Shown here in pieces: positions 34,891-46,317 of a stretch of 64,000 nt of DNA (positions are counted from its first letter, which is position 1; each line of letters begins with the position of its first letter). Source of the DNA: Corylus avellana. Its lineage: Eukaryota; Streptophyta; Magnoliopsida; Fagales; Betulaceae. Below the pieces are notes generated by a model, which saw only the letters and a program-made list of their open reading frames with translations, made no database searches and was not told the DNA's origin. The DNA lies in assembly GCF_901000735.1 (NCBI RefSeq), contig NC_081542.1, positions 47,904,238-47,968,237 on the forward strand, in the 5' to 3' direction. A program made the position numbers and the translations under genes.

Positions 34891-37186
34891 TCATTGCACC
34901 TCAGTTTCCAGAACTTCAGTCACTTTGATACTACAGCTGATCTCTCTCTCTCTGGTGCCACATTCTCCGGTCACAAGTTCAACATGTCCCCCACTGTTTT
35001 GTGATGGATCTGTGGCACCTTTCTCATTGTTTCTTGGCATGGCCAGATACTCAAGAGCAGTTACAACATCACCCATCAATGGTCGGGTGTCAGCTTCCTC
35101 TTGGATGCACATTGCAGCAACTGCAAGAGCTTGATAGAGACCCTTTACAGGGTACTCTCCTCTTAGCAAAGGGTCTGCGATTAATGTGAACTTCTTTCTG
35201 TCCCTAAACAGTGGCTGTGCCTGCAAGATGAAAATGAGACTTTTTAACAAGCTGTTGTCAGCAATGAACCCCCTCAAAAATCTAAAAAATTAATCACAAC
35301 ATTTTATTGAACATTTTAAACATTGATAATTTACCACTCATCACAAAATCTTAAGCTAATTGAATTTTAGTCATTTATGATAAATGATTAAATGAAACAT
35401 TTACTTCTTCTAACCCAGTGGGAAATGCTTTGTTTGTTAACGCTTTTTTATTCTCACTTTTGTTTTATGTTTTCAAAATAAAAACATTAACAAACAACCC
35501 AAAACACAAAACACTCAAAATTACTTTCATATTTATGTCACGTCACAACAGTTTTTCAAACAAAAATCAAGAAATACTATCTAAAAAGTATTAACAAATG
35601 AAGCTTAGTCGCATACACAAGTAGTTAGGTTAAAGATTTGGGGGAGTTGAGTTCCACTTATAAACATACCCAAGTAATTAGGTTCTGCTCCTCAGTGTGT
35701 CTTGAAGTATCAATAGCTCTCCTACCAGTGATTAATTCCAGAAACACGACGCCAAAACTATAAACATCAGACTTTTTTGTCAGCTGACCTGTGGAAGCAT
35801 ACTCTGGTGCACAGTAGCCATAGGTCCCCATCACCCTAGTAGACACATGGTCCTTGCCTCCTGTTGGACCAATCTTAGCAAGTCCAAAATCAGAGAGCTT
35901 GGGAGTGAATTCCTCATCTAATAATATGTTTGATGCTTTAAAGTCACGATAAATCACTGGCGGGTTGGCAAAGTCATGCAAGTATTCAAGCCCTTTGGCT
36001 GCTCCTTCAGCTATTCTCATCCTGGTATACCAATCCAGAGGCTCCTCATGATCTGGAGGTAAATCTGCAGAATCAAAGAAATCGATTGGTATTGTTATCT
36101 AAATCACCCGTTATCCCAAAAGCTTTTGTTTTACCATATTTGCTACTAGTCTATGAAGTCCCACGTGATTAGTTAAAGGAACTAATCTATGTTCGGGAAT
36201 ACCTAGAAGATGGTTTTCCAAAGATCCATTGGACATGAATTCATAAACTAATATTCTTTGATCCCCTTCTGCACAATAGCCAACCAAATTAACAAGATTG
36301 GGGTGATGAACCAGACTCAACATCAGAACCTCTGCAAAGAATTCTCTACTTCCTTGCAATCCTTTCCTGTCGAGTTGCTTCACAGCCACAACCTGAAATA
36401 CAGTAAATCAGATCATGAAATTGCACAAGTCTGGTACACAGAGAGAGAGAGAGAGAGAGACCTTTTCAATGCTCTCTATGTACCCTTTGTACACCCTTCC
36501 AAATCCACCCTCGCCCACCAGACATTCAGTATTGAAGTTGTCAGTTGAAGAGGCCAATTCAAAGAATCTGAAAACCTGAGCAGAAATTTGTGCATGCCCA
36601 ACTTTTAGTATCTCTTCAGCCAGATTCCTATACTTGCTGCTTCCTGCACATTGATAACATGCCTGTGTAAGAGTTTCAAATCAAGAATTCAGCTGAAAAG
36701 TAATTCTAAGCTACTGCAACAAGAAAGTTGCTTAATTATAAATGTATGCATCACCAAGCATTGTTGTAAGACTTTTCAAAATCACAACTTTATCCATACA
36801 AAAATCCCTCTACCTTTCCCTCCTAGAAAATTTCCAAGAACGTCTAATCAGTTTCCACAAACAAAAGTAAAATCCCCATAACTGAAACCACCATCCATAT
36901 TTCCAAAACTTCAGCAGCCACATTGCTGATTATAAATATGACAAATGAATAGCTTTACAGATACAATGAAAGTAATATGATCGATAAAAAGTTGCATCCA
37001 ATGTTAAATCCTTTTATATGGATTAATAAGAAGCGTTTTTATTATACCTGATTTCATCGAGAAACTAGCAACAACGGAGGCAAACGTGTCCCGACCATCC
37101 GCATATCTATGTTTTCTCCTCTTAAAAGGGACCTCCGGCCAGTCAGAGCTGCAACAAGAGAGGCAGTTAATCTCCGGCAAACCCAT
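34891..37186 (-). CDS. RLCK-VII (PBL-type) receptor-like cytoplasmic serine/threonine kinase
   Basis: Cytoplasmic kinase of the PBS1-like family that relays signals from receptor kinases at the plasma membrane. Exons on the minus strand: 37186-37048, 36643-36462, 36392-36203, 36064-35670, 35220-34891 (1236 nt, 411 residues, in frame). The N-terminus [14 protein letters not shown] has Gly2 and Cys8/11/12, suiting lipid anchoring. Kinase parts: GEGGFG loop (90-95), VAVK with Lys112, [10 protein letters not shown] (catalytic Asp211), DFG (229-231), [21 protein letters not shown] and [16 protein letters not shown]. All catalytic residues are present, so it should be active. The catalytic loop has RDFK instead of the commoner RDLK. 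In Arabidopsis a kinase gene (At1g61860) also sits between the phospholipase A I and PPR336 loci, so this is probably its orthologue. Confidence 0.93.
35427..35604. repeat. Small inverted-repeat element in kinase intron 4
   Basis: The left arm GCTTTGTTTGTTAACGCTTTT and the right arm AAAAAGTATTAACAAATGAAGC are imperfect inverted copies about 180 bp apart. AT-rich, non-coding; probably an old MITE. Confidence 0.5.
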
Positions 37187-40100
37187 TTGTACAAACTCTT
37201 AATCAACCCTCTCAGGAAAAGAACTCCAAATCAAACCCAAAATTAATAATGTACTCAGAATTAAAGAGAAATGGTGTGTGAGAGAATATTATGGCATTTT
37301 TGAGAGAGATGAGAAACTGAACAAGTTTTCCGGGTTTGTCGGGGACAATACAATTGTTAGACTGTTAGTTCTGTTCGGGTTAGTTTCTGAAACCAATCTG
37401 ATTGATGCATCCAAGCTTAATTTAGTTGTCTTTCTTTGTGTTCCAGAGACACAGAGGTGGTAGTTTAGGCTGTTTCCCTAACTAACTATAACTAATTTAC
37501 TACCTTCTCAACTTCCTTCCATTGCCGAGGCAACAAAGAGAAATGTTTCGGTTACTAAAATAATAGATTTTATGAGATGATGACACATTATTTGAAAAAA
37601 AAAATAATAATAATAATAAGTATAGAATTTCTCTACATTATAAACAAGGCAAATTTTTCTTTTTCTTTTTTAGGTATAAATATAAAATTAGTCATTGTGG
37701 TATGACCAATTTGTAATTAACTCATTGTCGTATAAAAATTAGTTGGAAGGTAAGCAAAAAAAGCAAATAGAAAACTCTATGTTAGCCAATTTTGAAGCTA
37801 ATTGTAGATCGGTGCAACCACGGGGTTAATTTTACATTTGTCCCTATTTCTTTTTATTTTGATCTTAATGTAAAATTTCCATAATGACTAAAACAGCCTC
37901 CATCCAATGGATCTTAGGTCAAAAAGCCTATTAGACCCAATGGATTGAGAACTGGTGTAATAGGTATTGCATTGAATCTAAATTTCACGTTATGATAGTC
38001 AAGCTTACTTTGAATCCATCCATCTTGGATGCAGTAGGGCTGTTAAGAGAGCAAGCCACTCGCGAGTGAGCTCAAGCTCAGCTCGTATAAGCTTGGCTCG
38101 TGCTCGACTCGAATATTAAATGAAGCGTTTCGTGAATACGAATCCTGGCTCGAATATTAAACGAAGTTAGGCTCGATTCGGCTAAGCTTGTGAGCAGCTC
38201 GTATAAGGCTCGAATTGGTAGTTATTCACACAATTCCTTATATTAATATTATATATATATATATTTTCTAATAGCATCATTTTATTATAAAATGATGTAT
38301 ATCCTTTCTTTTCGAAACTAAGTGCCTTGCTGTATTGACTCAGGCTCCATACTCTACTAGCTAGACTAAGCAAATGCTCATATGTAAGCTGACTTCTTGA
38401 GCCGTTTAAGAGCACTTAAAGTTTAAATTTATAATAAAAAAATAAATTAATAAATTAAATTAAATATAAGAGCTAGCTCGTGAATTAGCTCGACTCGGCT
38501 TGACTTATTATGAGCTTGAGTTCAATTTTTTTGCTTATTCTTAAACTCGGCTCGAGTTCGAGTAAAATTTAAACAAGTCGAGCCCAAACAAAAAAAGTTT
38601 ATTCAAGCTTGACTCGTTTACAGCCCTATAGATGCAGGACACTTTGAGGATTTCACTTTGAACTGGAATTTCTTGTTATTAGGCCAAAAATTCGAGTAGC
38701 GTAAAAAAGGGAGTTGTGGGATTTGAGCAAGTGGGTCTTACATTTTGAGCTGTCAGAGGCAAGTAGACCCTTCAACCTCTTTCTCTTAAGCTACTGAAAT
38801 TTTTATAAAATTCGAATTATTTAATAATAAAAAATCCTTATCTTTTTGGACATCTTGGGCCCAATTAAATTCTCCGTGAGGCATGAATGTATCTCCTTTG
38901 TATCTCTATCCTGGATTTCTAACCCAGGAAGGATCTCTTTTTTTCGGACTTCGGGTCAAATATGTCGTATTGAGTTTTAAGGCCCATTCACCTCACCATT
39001 GAATTTATTGGGTCTATTTGGAGTGTCATTTTTTTTTTTTTTTTTCAATCCAGTCTATTTAACTTATATATATATATATATGCACTTGATTCTCACATAT
39101 TTGTATTAAAAATACATGTAAGAATGACATGTACTTTAAATATATATTAATATAATCGACTAAATTAAAACTTTGAGGAAATATTTTTTTATAAAATTTT
39201 GAAGTATTATTCTTCCATCAATTCATAAAACATGTGAAGGCAAGAAGATGAAGAGGTTATGACCAGTTGGCCATCTTACATTCTTACGTATTCCATGACC
39301 AAAGCTCTGTCCACGTCTTTACACGTGCTGAAAAATCTCTAAGATAAGAGATTTTGATCGTTTCAAAGTCAAATGATAGTTTTGTCTTATTGTTTATACC
39401 AAAATTTGATTGGTGAACTTTCAAACTTTGAAAGTTACTAATAACAATCTATCTCTGCACAGATGCCATGGGGCATAGACTAGTAGTTCTTGCATTTTAA
39501 AGAATAAAGTACTTGTTTAAGGGGTTGGTTTGGGATTGGGTTTGAAGGGCTTGTTCAACACTCAAAAGGCCCGTTTGAGATTGAGTTTGAGAGACTTGTT
39601 TAATGCTCAAAAAGTCCATTTGAAAAAAAAAAAAAACTTGTTTGATAAAAAAAATTAAAAACACTTTTAAGGTTCCAAAAAACCTAAAAATGACCAAAAC
39701 GCACTTTTAGTAAAAGCTTAAAAATAAAGCTTTTGCCAAAAAGCATTTTTTTACTTAAAAACTTTATTTGTCAAACGCAATTCAAAACAGGTTCTTAATC
39801 GCATGCCTTTTTGTTCGGATTTAACTTTGGTCCTGTAATTCAATAGTTTAGATTTTTTTTTTTTTTTATTTATTTTTTTTTTTTATTTTTTTTTAAGTTT
39901 AAAATTAAATCTAGTTAGAGTAGTTTTTGGTACGACCTAATCAGTGATAAGCTACCTGCAAAATAGTAAGAGTGTCAAAAGATTTGTCAGTTCGAAGACC
40001 AGAAAAACTCCGATGCTAAAGTTAGCATTCTTATTTGGAGAGAAAATATAGCAATGGATTCATCCACTTTCCTTTTATAGGGTTTTAGGTAACTGCTAGT

Positions 40101-40766
40101 ATTATGCCGTTGTACGTTTATCTGTTGGTTAAGAGATAATAGTCTTTTCATGTTCAGATGGTGGAAAAATAATCTCTTGAAATATCTGGAGTGGCTGAAT
40201 TATTTGAATGAGATTGCTTGAATTACGGAGGACCCATAATAAATTTTGAGGTTTGATACGGACACAACGCGAACCCAACTCATGGCCAACCTCTCTCCTA
40301 CATGTAAAAAAAAATTGAATTTTAAACCAAACAAATTGTCTTTTTTCTCAAATTTTCAGAATCCCCAAAATCCTCTCAATCAATTTTTATTTTTATTTTT
40401 AAATAACACATAGAAGAGAAGTTAACCATAAGTTAGATTTATGTTGTAACCTTAACATTTTCCATAAATTTTATCTGACAACAAATTTAAACCGTTAAAA
40501 AAATTATAACACATATTAACAGCACCTTGCCCGAATGAGCACAAAGATAATAAGAGAGATGCAGGATATGAATGAGCCTTGTAAGTTTGCCAAGTCATAC
40601 TTGTTAAACACGTGGCGCATAGAAAGAAGGCCAGATGGAGACGTTGTAGGAATTGTAGGAAAACACATAGCAGGTGATATGCTTCCCCTGTGAGAGCCCC
40701 TCCAAAACCCCTGCAAAACCTACCAGAGTTGCTCGCTGGCAATCCTCAAACAATGCCACTACCAAA
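37187..40766. other. Spacer between kinase and cardiolipin synthase promoters
   Basis: The two genes diverge from this region. It holds a hAT-type element (38035-38629), T/A-rich runs, and near 39940-40300 a block with TTTTATAGG and an ACTCCGATGCTAAAGT word that recalls LTRs of plant retrotransposons, though I see no LTR pair. No exon recognised. Confidence 0.5.
38035..38629. mobile_element. hAT-type non-autonomous element rich in GCTCG motifs
   Basis: Ends TAGGGCTGTTAA (left) and TTTACAGCCCTA (right) are inverted repeats. Flanking octamers GGATGCAG (38027-38034) and AGATGCAG (38630-38637) match at 7 of 8 positions, the 8-bp duplication of hAT elements. Both subterminal zones contain many CTCGAGCTCG-like words in inverted orientation around an AT-rich middle. 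Confidence 0.78.
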
Positions 40767-43687
40767 ATGGTGGTCTTCAGGTCCCTCAAAGCCCTAATCA
40801 AAGACCCCAAAAGATCCAAAACTTTCCTCACCCTCACCACCATCACCGGCAACACAACCTCCACAATCCCACTTCCGTACTTCCCTCTCTCTCACCATCT
40901 CGCTCGCCCTCTCTTTCGCCTCCCCTGTTCCACCAAATGGATCTTCAGCCCCTCCTTCCACGGCCCTCTCTTCCTCTCTTTCCCTCCATGGAAGCTTTCC
41001 CAGTCCGCCACGCCCCTATACCTCCAGGGCAAGGCCCCCGCCGTCGTTTTGCGCAGGGCTTTGCCCATCACTTTGGGCCAGGCCGTCTTGGATCGGGTCG
41101 AGAGGCCCAAGGAGCCCGCTGACGCAGCCTTTCTGGAGAGCTTCGTGAACTTGCCGAACTTGATCTCCATGACCCGATTGCTCTCAGGTCCTGTGCTTGG
41201 ATGGTACGGTTTTTTTCCCCTTTGATGCTCCCTTTAGTTGCTGGGAAAGTTAGAGCAAAAGAAGAGAAAATTTGGGTCTATAAATAGAGAAATTTTTTAA
41301 CAGTCATAGGCATACGTGGTTGAGTAAATAAGAAGAATCGGTGATTATAGATTGGGTTATGTGAGATAATTAAGGGTCATTTGCTTTATGCAATGTGCTG
41401 CTTCTTGGGGGTTTAAGCTCGTAAAAAGGTACCACCTTGTTGAACGAAAGATTTTGGTTGAGAGCACCACTGTACATATAGCAAAGTAGCCTATTCGTTT
41501 TATTTATTTACTTGACTTTACTAGCATATATTGGGTGAGATCAAAACTAAAAGAGGATTTGATTGCACATTACTTTGTTGATTTTTAGTACAGATAAACA
41601 TATCTGAGGCCCAATTTTACTAGTAGCTTGTGGTGTGTGTTTAAGGAGGAGTTGATACTATGGAGCATTTGGTCATACATTGTTCTGGTGCTAGAAATTA
41701 AGGTCTCTTTGCTTGGCCCGACTTGGGTAAATGCCAAATTTATGCTTGAGCTATTTAAGATCTTGAGTAGGGTAGTAATGAAAACAATATTAGAATGTTT
41801 GAGGGCATAGAACTGCCACAAACTGCTGTTGCTTTAATCTTCTCTTGAATGCGAATTAACTGAAATTGAGATCTTTTAGGATAAATTGTGCCCTTTAGCT
41901 AGGATCTTCCCCTGTGTACTTTTTGAGTCCTTTGGATATGCCATCTCCGAGGTGCAGTGCGCTTTCTCTTCAACAAAGATTCTCATTCAAATCACTCTAG
42001 GATGTTCATTTCTTTAGATGTTGATCTTATTTGGATTTTGAATTATCTAATTTTTTATAGTAACGCACCTTTTATCTTCAGATCTTTTTGCTTATTTTTT
42101 AACATAAATGTTTAAATTTTTTAATTGCCCTGCACTGGAAATGGGATTAACAATCTTTATGCAGGATGATCACAAATGAGTGGTATTCTTCGGCAATGGT
42201 GGGATTGGCTATCTCTGGGGCAACTGATTGGGTATGGACACACGTCTTTGATGGAAGCAAATCCCAATGTTACAAAAATGAGATGTTAAACGCTTTACTT
42301 TTTCTTCATTCATCATGTAGCTAGATGGATACGTGGCAAGGAAGATGAGAATAAATTCTGTTGTGGGTTCCTACCTTGATCCCCTTGCTGACAAGGTAAA
42401 AGTTCAAGCCTCTTCTTCTGAGCTCAATAGCTTTGCTGGGTTGCTCTTTTCAGGTTGTATTTGGTTCATTTTACCTGCCTTTGGCTGAACTTTGTTTTTG
42501 CTATGTCTGGTTGATACAGGTTCTTATTGGATGTGTTGCTTTGGCAATGGTACATAAAGATCTTCTGCACCGTAAGTAGTCTTGATCCCCCCACCCTCCC
42601 AATTGAAAAAAGTAAAACAGTGCATATTGAGCCGTTGGACGTATCGATGAAAATTAGCAATATGTGTATCTGTATTTTTCAAGAAAGCTTAGCTCACTAT
42701 TTCAAAGGATTGGTTCATTGGTTGTAATGGTTGTCACATGGCAGTATATATTTGCTCCTATAATAATTTTTTTTGGAGCACATAAGATTAACATGCACAC
42801 AGTTCTCTTTTATGTCTGTTGTGGAGAAAATGAATCTCATTTGGTATTTTGGACTGTGAAGCTGGACTTGTTGGACTCGTTGTGTTGCGAGATGTCTTCC
42901 TTGTTGGTGGTGCAGTATATCAAAGAGGTAGTAGCTTGGGTTGGGAGGTAATATAGCCTAATTTGAACTTGATATAGGATTTTTTTCCCCCCCTTTTTCT
43001 CCACTTGACAGTCTTGGTAGTTATCTAGTTGAAATCTTGATTGTTACTATTGAATTTCTTCTTTCAGTGGAAAAGTGGGTTTGATTTCTTCAACCTTGAT
43101 GGTACCTGTCCCCAAAAGGTTGAGCCTCTCTTTCTTAGCAAGGTAAGGTTCGAGTGTCATAACTTGATTATCTGATGGACGGGGTTAGTAATAGAGTAAT
43201 ATATGTAAAGTAGTGTATCTAAATTCTGCAATGTGGACGTTAGGGAACAGGTTATTTAGTAAAGTTTATAAACTCCTTTTCCTATTTTTGGATTAAAAAT
43301 ATGCTCTCTCTTTTTTAATTAAATATATATTGAAGCATGAAATGTTATAGGGCTCATGGCTGATATATAGATAGGAGGAAATAGATAGCTTAACAAGGAG
43401 TGCTAATCTTTACAGGTTAATACGGTTCTCCAGTTGGTTTTAGTAGCTGCAGCTCTTCTTCAACCAGAGTTTGGAACCCAAGAAACTCAGTCATACATCA
43501 CATATTTAAGGTAACTCAGTCACCTTTCTGGCTGTTGTGTAAGTTTTGATTCTTTTGATATTATATAGCATAAGTCCATTTAATTTGGCGCAGTTGGTTA
43601 GTGGCTTCAACAACAGTGGCTTCCACTGCAGCATATGGAGTAGAACACATAAGGAAGAGATCTGCCTTGATCAGTAGGAAACCTTAG
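40767..43687 (+). CDS. CLS: Cardiolipin synthase (CMP-forming), mitochondrial
   Basis: Inner mitochondrial membrane enzyme that joins CDP-diacylglycerol and phosphatidylglycerol to make cardiolipin. Exons: 40767-41203, 42165-42231, 42321-42395, 42520-42571, 42862-42947, 43068-43142, 43416-43510, 43594-43687 (981 nt, 326 residues, in frame). Exon 1 encodes a long Arg/Ser/Pro-rich presequence ([18 protein letters not shown]) and [20 protein letters not shown], the start of the CDP-alcohol phosphatidyltransferase domain. The signature D-x2-DG-x2-AR-x8-G-x3-D-x3-D is intact across exons 2-3 (Asp167, Asp170, Gly171, Ala174, Arg175, Gly184, Asp188, Asp192). Later exons give [13 protein letters not shown] and [16 protein letters not shown]. 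The frame is open upstream of 40767 but contains no ATG. Intron 1 carries a LINE scrap. Confidence 0.95.
41625..41810 (+). mobile_element. LINE scrap (zf-RVT region) in cardiolipin synthase intron 1
   Basis: With one frameshift the plus strand reads [20 protein letters not shown] and then [16 protein letters not shown], the Cys/His-type end of LINE reverse transcriptase polyproteins. Short, decayed, no A tail seen. Confidence 0.5.
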
Positions 43688-45005
43688 TTTGAATCTTACC
43701 TTTCAGGTAGCTGGTAAAATACATCAACTTCATCAGCTCTGAGTTATTTAGTGGGCGTCAATGTTAAAAGATTGAAGAACAAATGCTGGTATTGAGGTTG
43801 TGGTATCCATAGACAGAAGACACGGAAGGTGTTAGACCTTTTTAAGGTCATCTTTCACAAGTTCCATCTGTCAGAGACTGAGTTGTGGCCTTTTAACTCC
43901 TGGAATTGCTTGGCAAGTATGCTAAAAGTTGGAAAAACTTGGTTAAGCTGTGAAGATTCATAACAGAAGCTCTTCTTTTTTTTTTTTTGGTCCGTTCCTT
44001 TTTTTCTCTTTTCATTTTTCCTTCTTTTAAAGGGAAAGAACGGGAGGGTCTTTGAGAGTGAACTTGTTATTGTGAATAAAGAAATATGTCCTTGTAATTT
44101 ATATACTCGACATCACAAATTCTTCAAAGAATGAAAATAAAATATCTAGGGTTTGTTCTGAGAAAGTTATAATGGATGCCAGTACTCATTTTGTTACACG
44201 AGCCTTTGTCATCAACACCTTCCAAGCACTGCATTCAGTATGCTGCTAATCAAAAGCTCATTACCCTTCCTGCTAATTGTACAGATTTACAAAATCGCAA
44301 AACTAGGAAGAAGCAAAACCCCCATCGCACTCATCCAATCAAAAGGTTGCCTCAGAGTAATGATAGGCTTCCAAACTTTACAATAGAATGCATACGTGCG
44401 GAATAAGTATGGTCCATTACCAACAGTAGTTTGAGAAGAGTACAAGATGAGACCACAGGTTGGTTTCTAGTTCCTTTACCGACATGTCTGCGGTAAAAAA
44501 TCTCTCTAGTGGGGGACAAAAGTGAACTCATAGATGTCCAATTACGACCCAACCAGATTTTACTTTTCGCGGGAGTGGTTCACAAGCAATCTCAAAAGCA
44601 ACTCTTGATGGTCGTCCACCAAGACATCAAACTTGAAATGTCATGATCTATGCCAAAGGGAAAGTGTCGAGAGCCAAATAAATGAACTAAATTTTTTTAA
44701 AAAATTTATGTAACAGATCGTGGTGTACAAGAGAGAAGAAATTACATTTTTTAATTTAAAAATTTTGTCACATCCGTTTAATTTTTTTTTGAATTTATTT
44801 ATTTGGCTCCCAGTCGCCGCAAAAGGTTCTTGCAAGATAGCAATAACAAACTCTTGCCTCTGATCAACTATCCCAAAAGACTCATTGCTGAATCAGAATC
44901 AACAAGAATCTCATCACAGGAGAGAGCAGGTTTCCACACACAAATTCCGCGATCATCAAATTGATCTCCACAGTTTCATCCAACTTCCACACCAAGCAAC
45001 ACTTT
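43688..45005. other. Spacer downstream of cardiolipin synthase and PPR copy 1
   Basis: The two genes converge here. Cardiolipin synthase 3' UTR, then the 3' flank of PPR copy 1. A small inverted repeat lies at 44664-44818. The bases 44835-44950 are homologous to the 3' flank of PPR copy 2 (50985-51055 and 52440-52500). Confidence 0.55.
44664..44818. repeat. Small inverted-repeat element downstream of PPR copy 1
   Basis: GAGCCAAATAAAT...CTAAATTTTTTT on the left is mirrored by AATTTTTTTTTG...ATTTATTTGGCTCCC on the right. It interrupts the homology between the 3' flanks of the two PPR copies, so it probably inserted after the duplication. Confidence 0.5.
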
Positions 45006-46214
45006 TCATTGAGGCAACCCAGCTTCAATTTCATCCCACATGTGAACATTCTTGATAACTTTCTCCTTGATCTGCTTAATAAGCTCGCGTGCCTCTTCAA
45101 CCTTTTTAATCCCCACAAGCCCCTCTACAAGCCCCTTCATCGTCACGAAATTCGGTAACCAACCCTTCTCCATACTCTCCTTAGCAATCGACAATGCGGC
45201 CTCAATATCCCCACCTTGGCATAGGAAGCAAACCATAGTAGAATAGCAATCGTAATCCGGTTGGCAACCCCTCTTCTTCATGGTCTTGAAGAGCTTCTTG
45301 GCTTGCTCCAAATTGCCTTCGTTACAAAACCCTTGAATCAAATGTGCATACGTGACCGAATTCGGCCTCAGGCCCCTCAACAACATTCCATCCAGCAATG
45401 CCTTGGCCTCCGAAGATTTCTTCAGCTTGCACAGACCCTGAATCCTAATGTTGTACGTACCAATCCCCATGTCCACACCATGCTTCTTCATCAACTTCAT
45501 TACTTTCCCAATGTCCTCAAACCTCTCTTCCCTGTAAAACCCAGCAAACAAATGCCCAAAAGTCGTCGCGCTCGGCTTCATCCAGTTCCTCTCCATCTCG
45601 GCCACCACAGAATACCCGGAACTCGTCGACCCAGACTCCGAAAACCCCTTGATCACCGTGTTATACGAGTCCAAATCCGGCTCAAGCCCATAAACCTTTG
45701 GAAACTCAACGAAAACCCGATTCAGCTCCTTGTAATCCTTCGCCACCAGGCAAGCAAACAGTAACGCGTTGAGCGATTTCACCGAGCGACGAATACCCAG
45801 ATCACCCATTTGCTTAAAAGCCTCAATAGCCTGGTTGACCATACCAGCCCGGCCGTAGAGGACGATAGAGTGGGCAACAAAACGCTCCGTTCGGAGTTCG
45901 GGGCGGGTCCGGAGCCCCGACTCCAGTAACTCCCGGATTGACTCAAAGTTTTTGGAGCCGGAGAGCTGGGAGACGGCGACGTTTAAGGCGATTTGGTCGA
46001 GGCGGTAGTAGGGTGTGAGGGCCGCGGCGCGGCAGATGTCGAGGATGGTGTGGGGGTTTTGCTCGGACTTGAGGAGGTTGAGCGCGGCTCGGGTCTTCTG
46101 CTTGGAGGTGAGAGGAGTGGTGCAGTCTGGGGAGAGGATTGAGGATGCCGTGGAGAGGTGACGGCAGTGGAGGTTGTGGGTGAGGGAGTGGCGGATGCGA
46201 GAGAGGAGGGACAT
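45006..46214 (-). CDS. PPR336: PPR336-like mitochondrial pentatricopeptide repeat protein, copy 1
   Basis: Single-exon, 402-residue P-class PPR protein. In Arabidopsis PPR336 is a mitoribosome-associated (rPPR) protein, so a role in mitochondrial translation is likely. The N-terminus MSLLSRIRHSLTHNLHCRHL is Arg/Ser-rich without acids, a mitochondrial presequence. About eight 35-residue repeats follow from near residue 112 (for example [20 protein letters not shown] and SVTYAHLIQGFCNEGNLEQA), and it ends [13 protein letters not shown]. No DYW or E domain. The second copy at 52531-53739 differs at about 55 of 402 positions by my hand count (about 86% identity), is equally intact and lies in the same orientation. 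A telo-box sits just upstream of the ATG. Confidence 0.94.
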   Translation of the reverse strand: MSLLSRIRHSLTHNLHCRHLSTASSILSPDCTTPLTSKQKTRAALNLLKSEQNPHTILDICRAAALTPYYRLDQIALNVAVSQLSGSKNFESIRELLESGLRTRPELRTERFVAHSIVLYGRAGMVNQAIEAFKQMGDLGIRRSVKSLNALLFACLVAKDYKELNRVFVEFPKVYGLEPDLDSYNTVIKGFSESGSTSSGYSVVAEMERNWMKPSATTFGHLFAGFYREERFEDIGKVMKLMKKHGVDMGIGTYNIRIQGLCKLKKSSEAKALLDGMLLRGLRPNSVTYAHLIQGFCNEGNLEQAKKLFKTMKKRGCQPDYDCYSTMVCFLCQGGDIEAALSIAKESMEKGWLPNFVTMKGLVEGLVGIKKVEEARELIKQIKEKVIKNVHMWDEIEAGLPQ

Positions 46215-46227
46215 GGGGTGTACGGGG

Positions 46228-46239
46228 TTTAGGGTTTAG
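46228..46239 (-). promoter_or_regulatory. Telo-box upstream of PPR copy 1
   Basis: The minus strand reads CTAAACCCTAAA 14 bp before the start codon, so it lies in the 5' UTR or at the transcription start. Telo-boxes are typical of plant ribosomal protein and translation-related genes. The same word is kept before copy 2. Confidence 0.6.
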
Positions 46240-46317
46240 ATACAGATATAAACACAAATGGAATTGGATGCTGTGAAACGGAGATCATCTATTTCCTGCC
46301 CATACAAAATTTCAAAG

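Noticed and set aside
39940..40300. Solo LTR near the cardiolipin synthase promoter
   Set aside because: Some words recall plant LTRs, but I find no TG..CA ends, duplication or partner LTR.
45261..46257. Plus-strand and shifted frames across PPR copy 1 (and the same at 52786-53884 for copy 2)
   Set aside because: Both PPR genes are complete on the minus strand; the alternatives are Pro/His/Arg-rich shadows.
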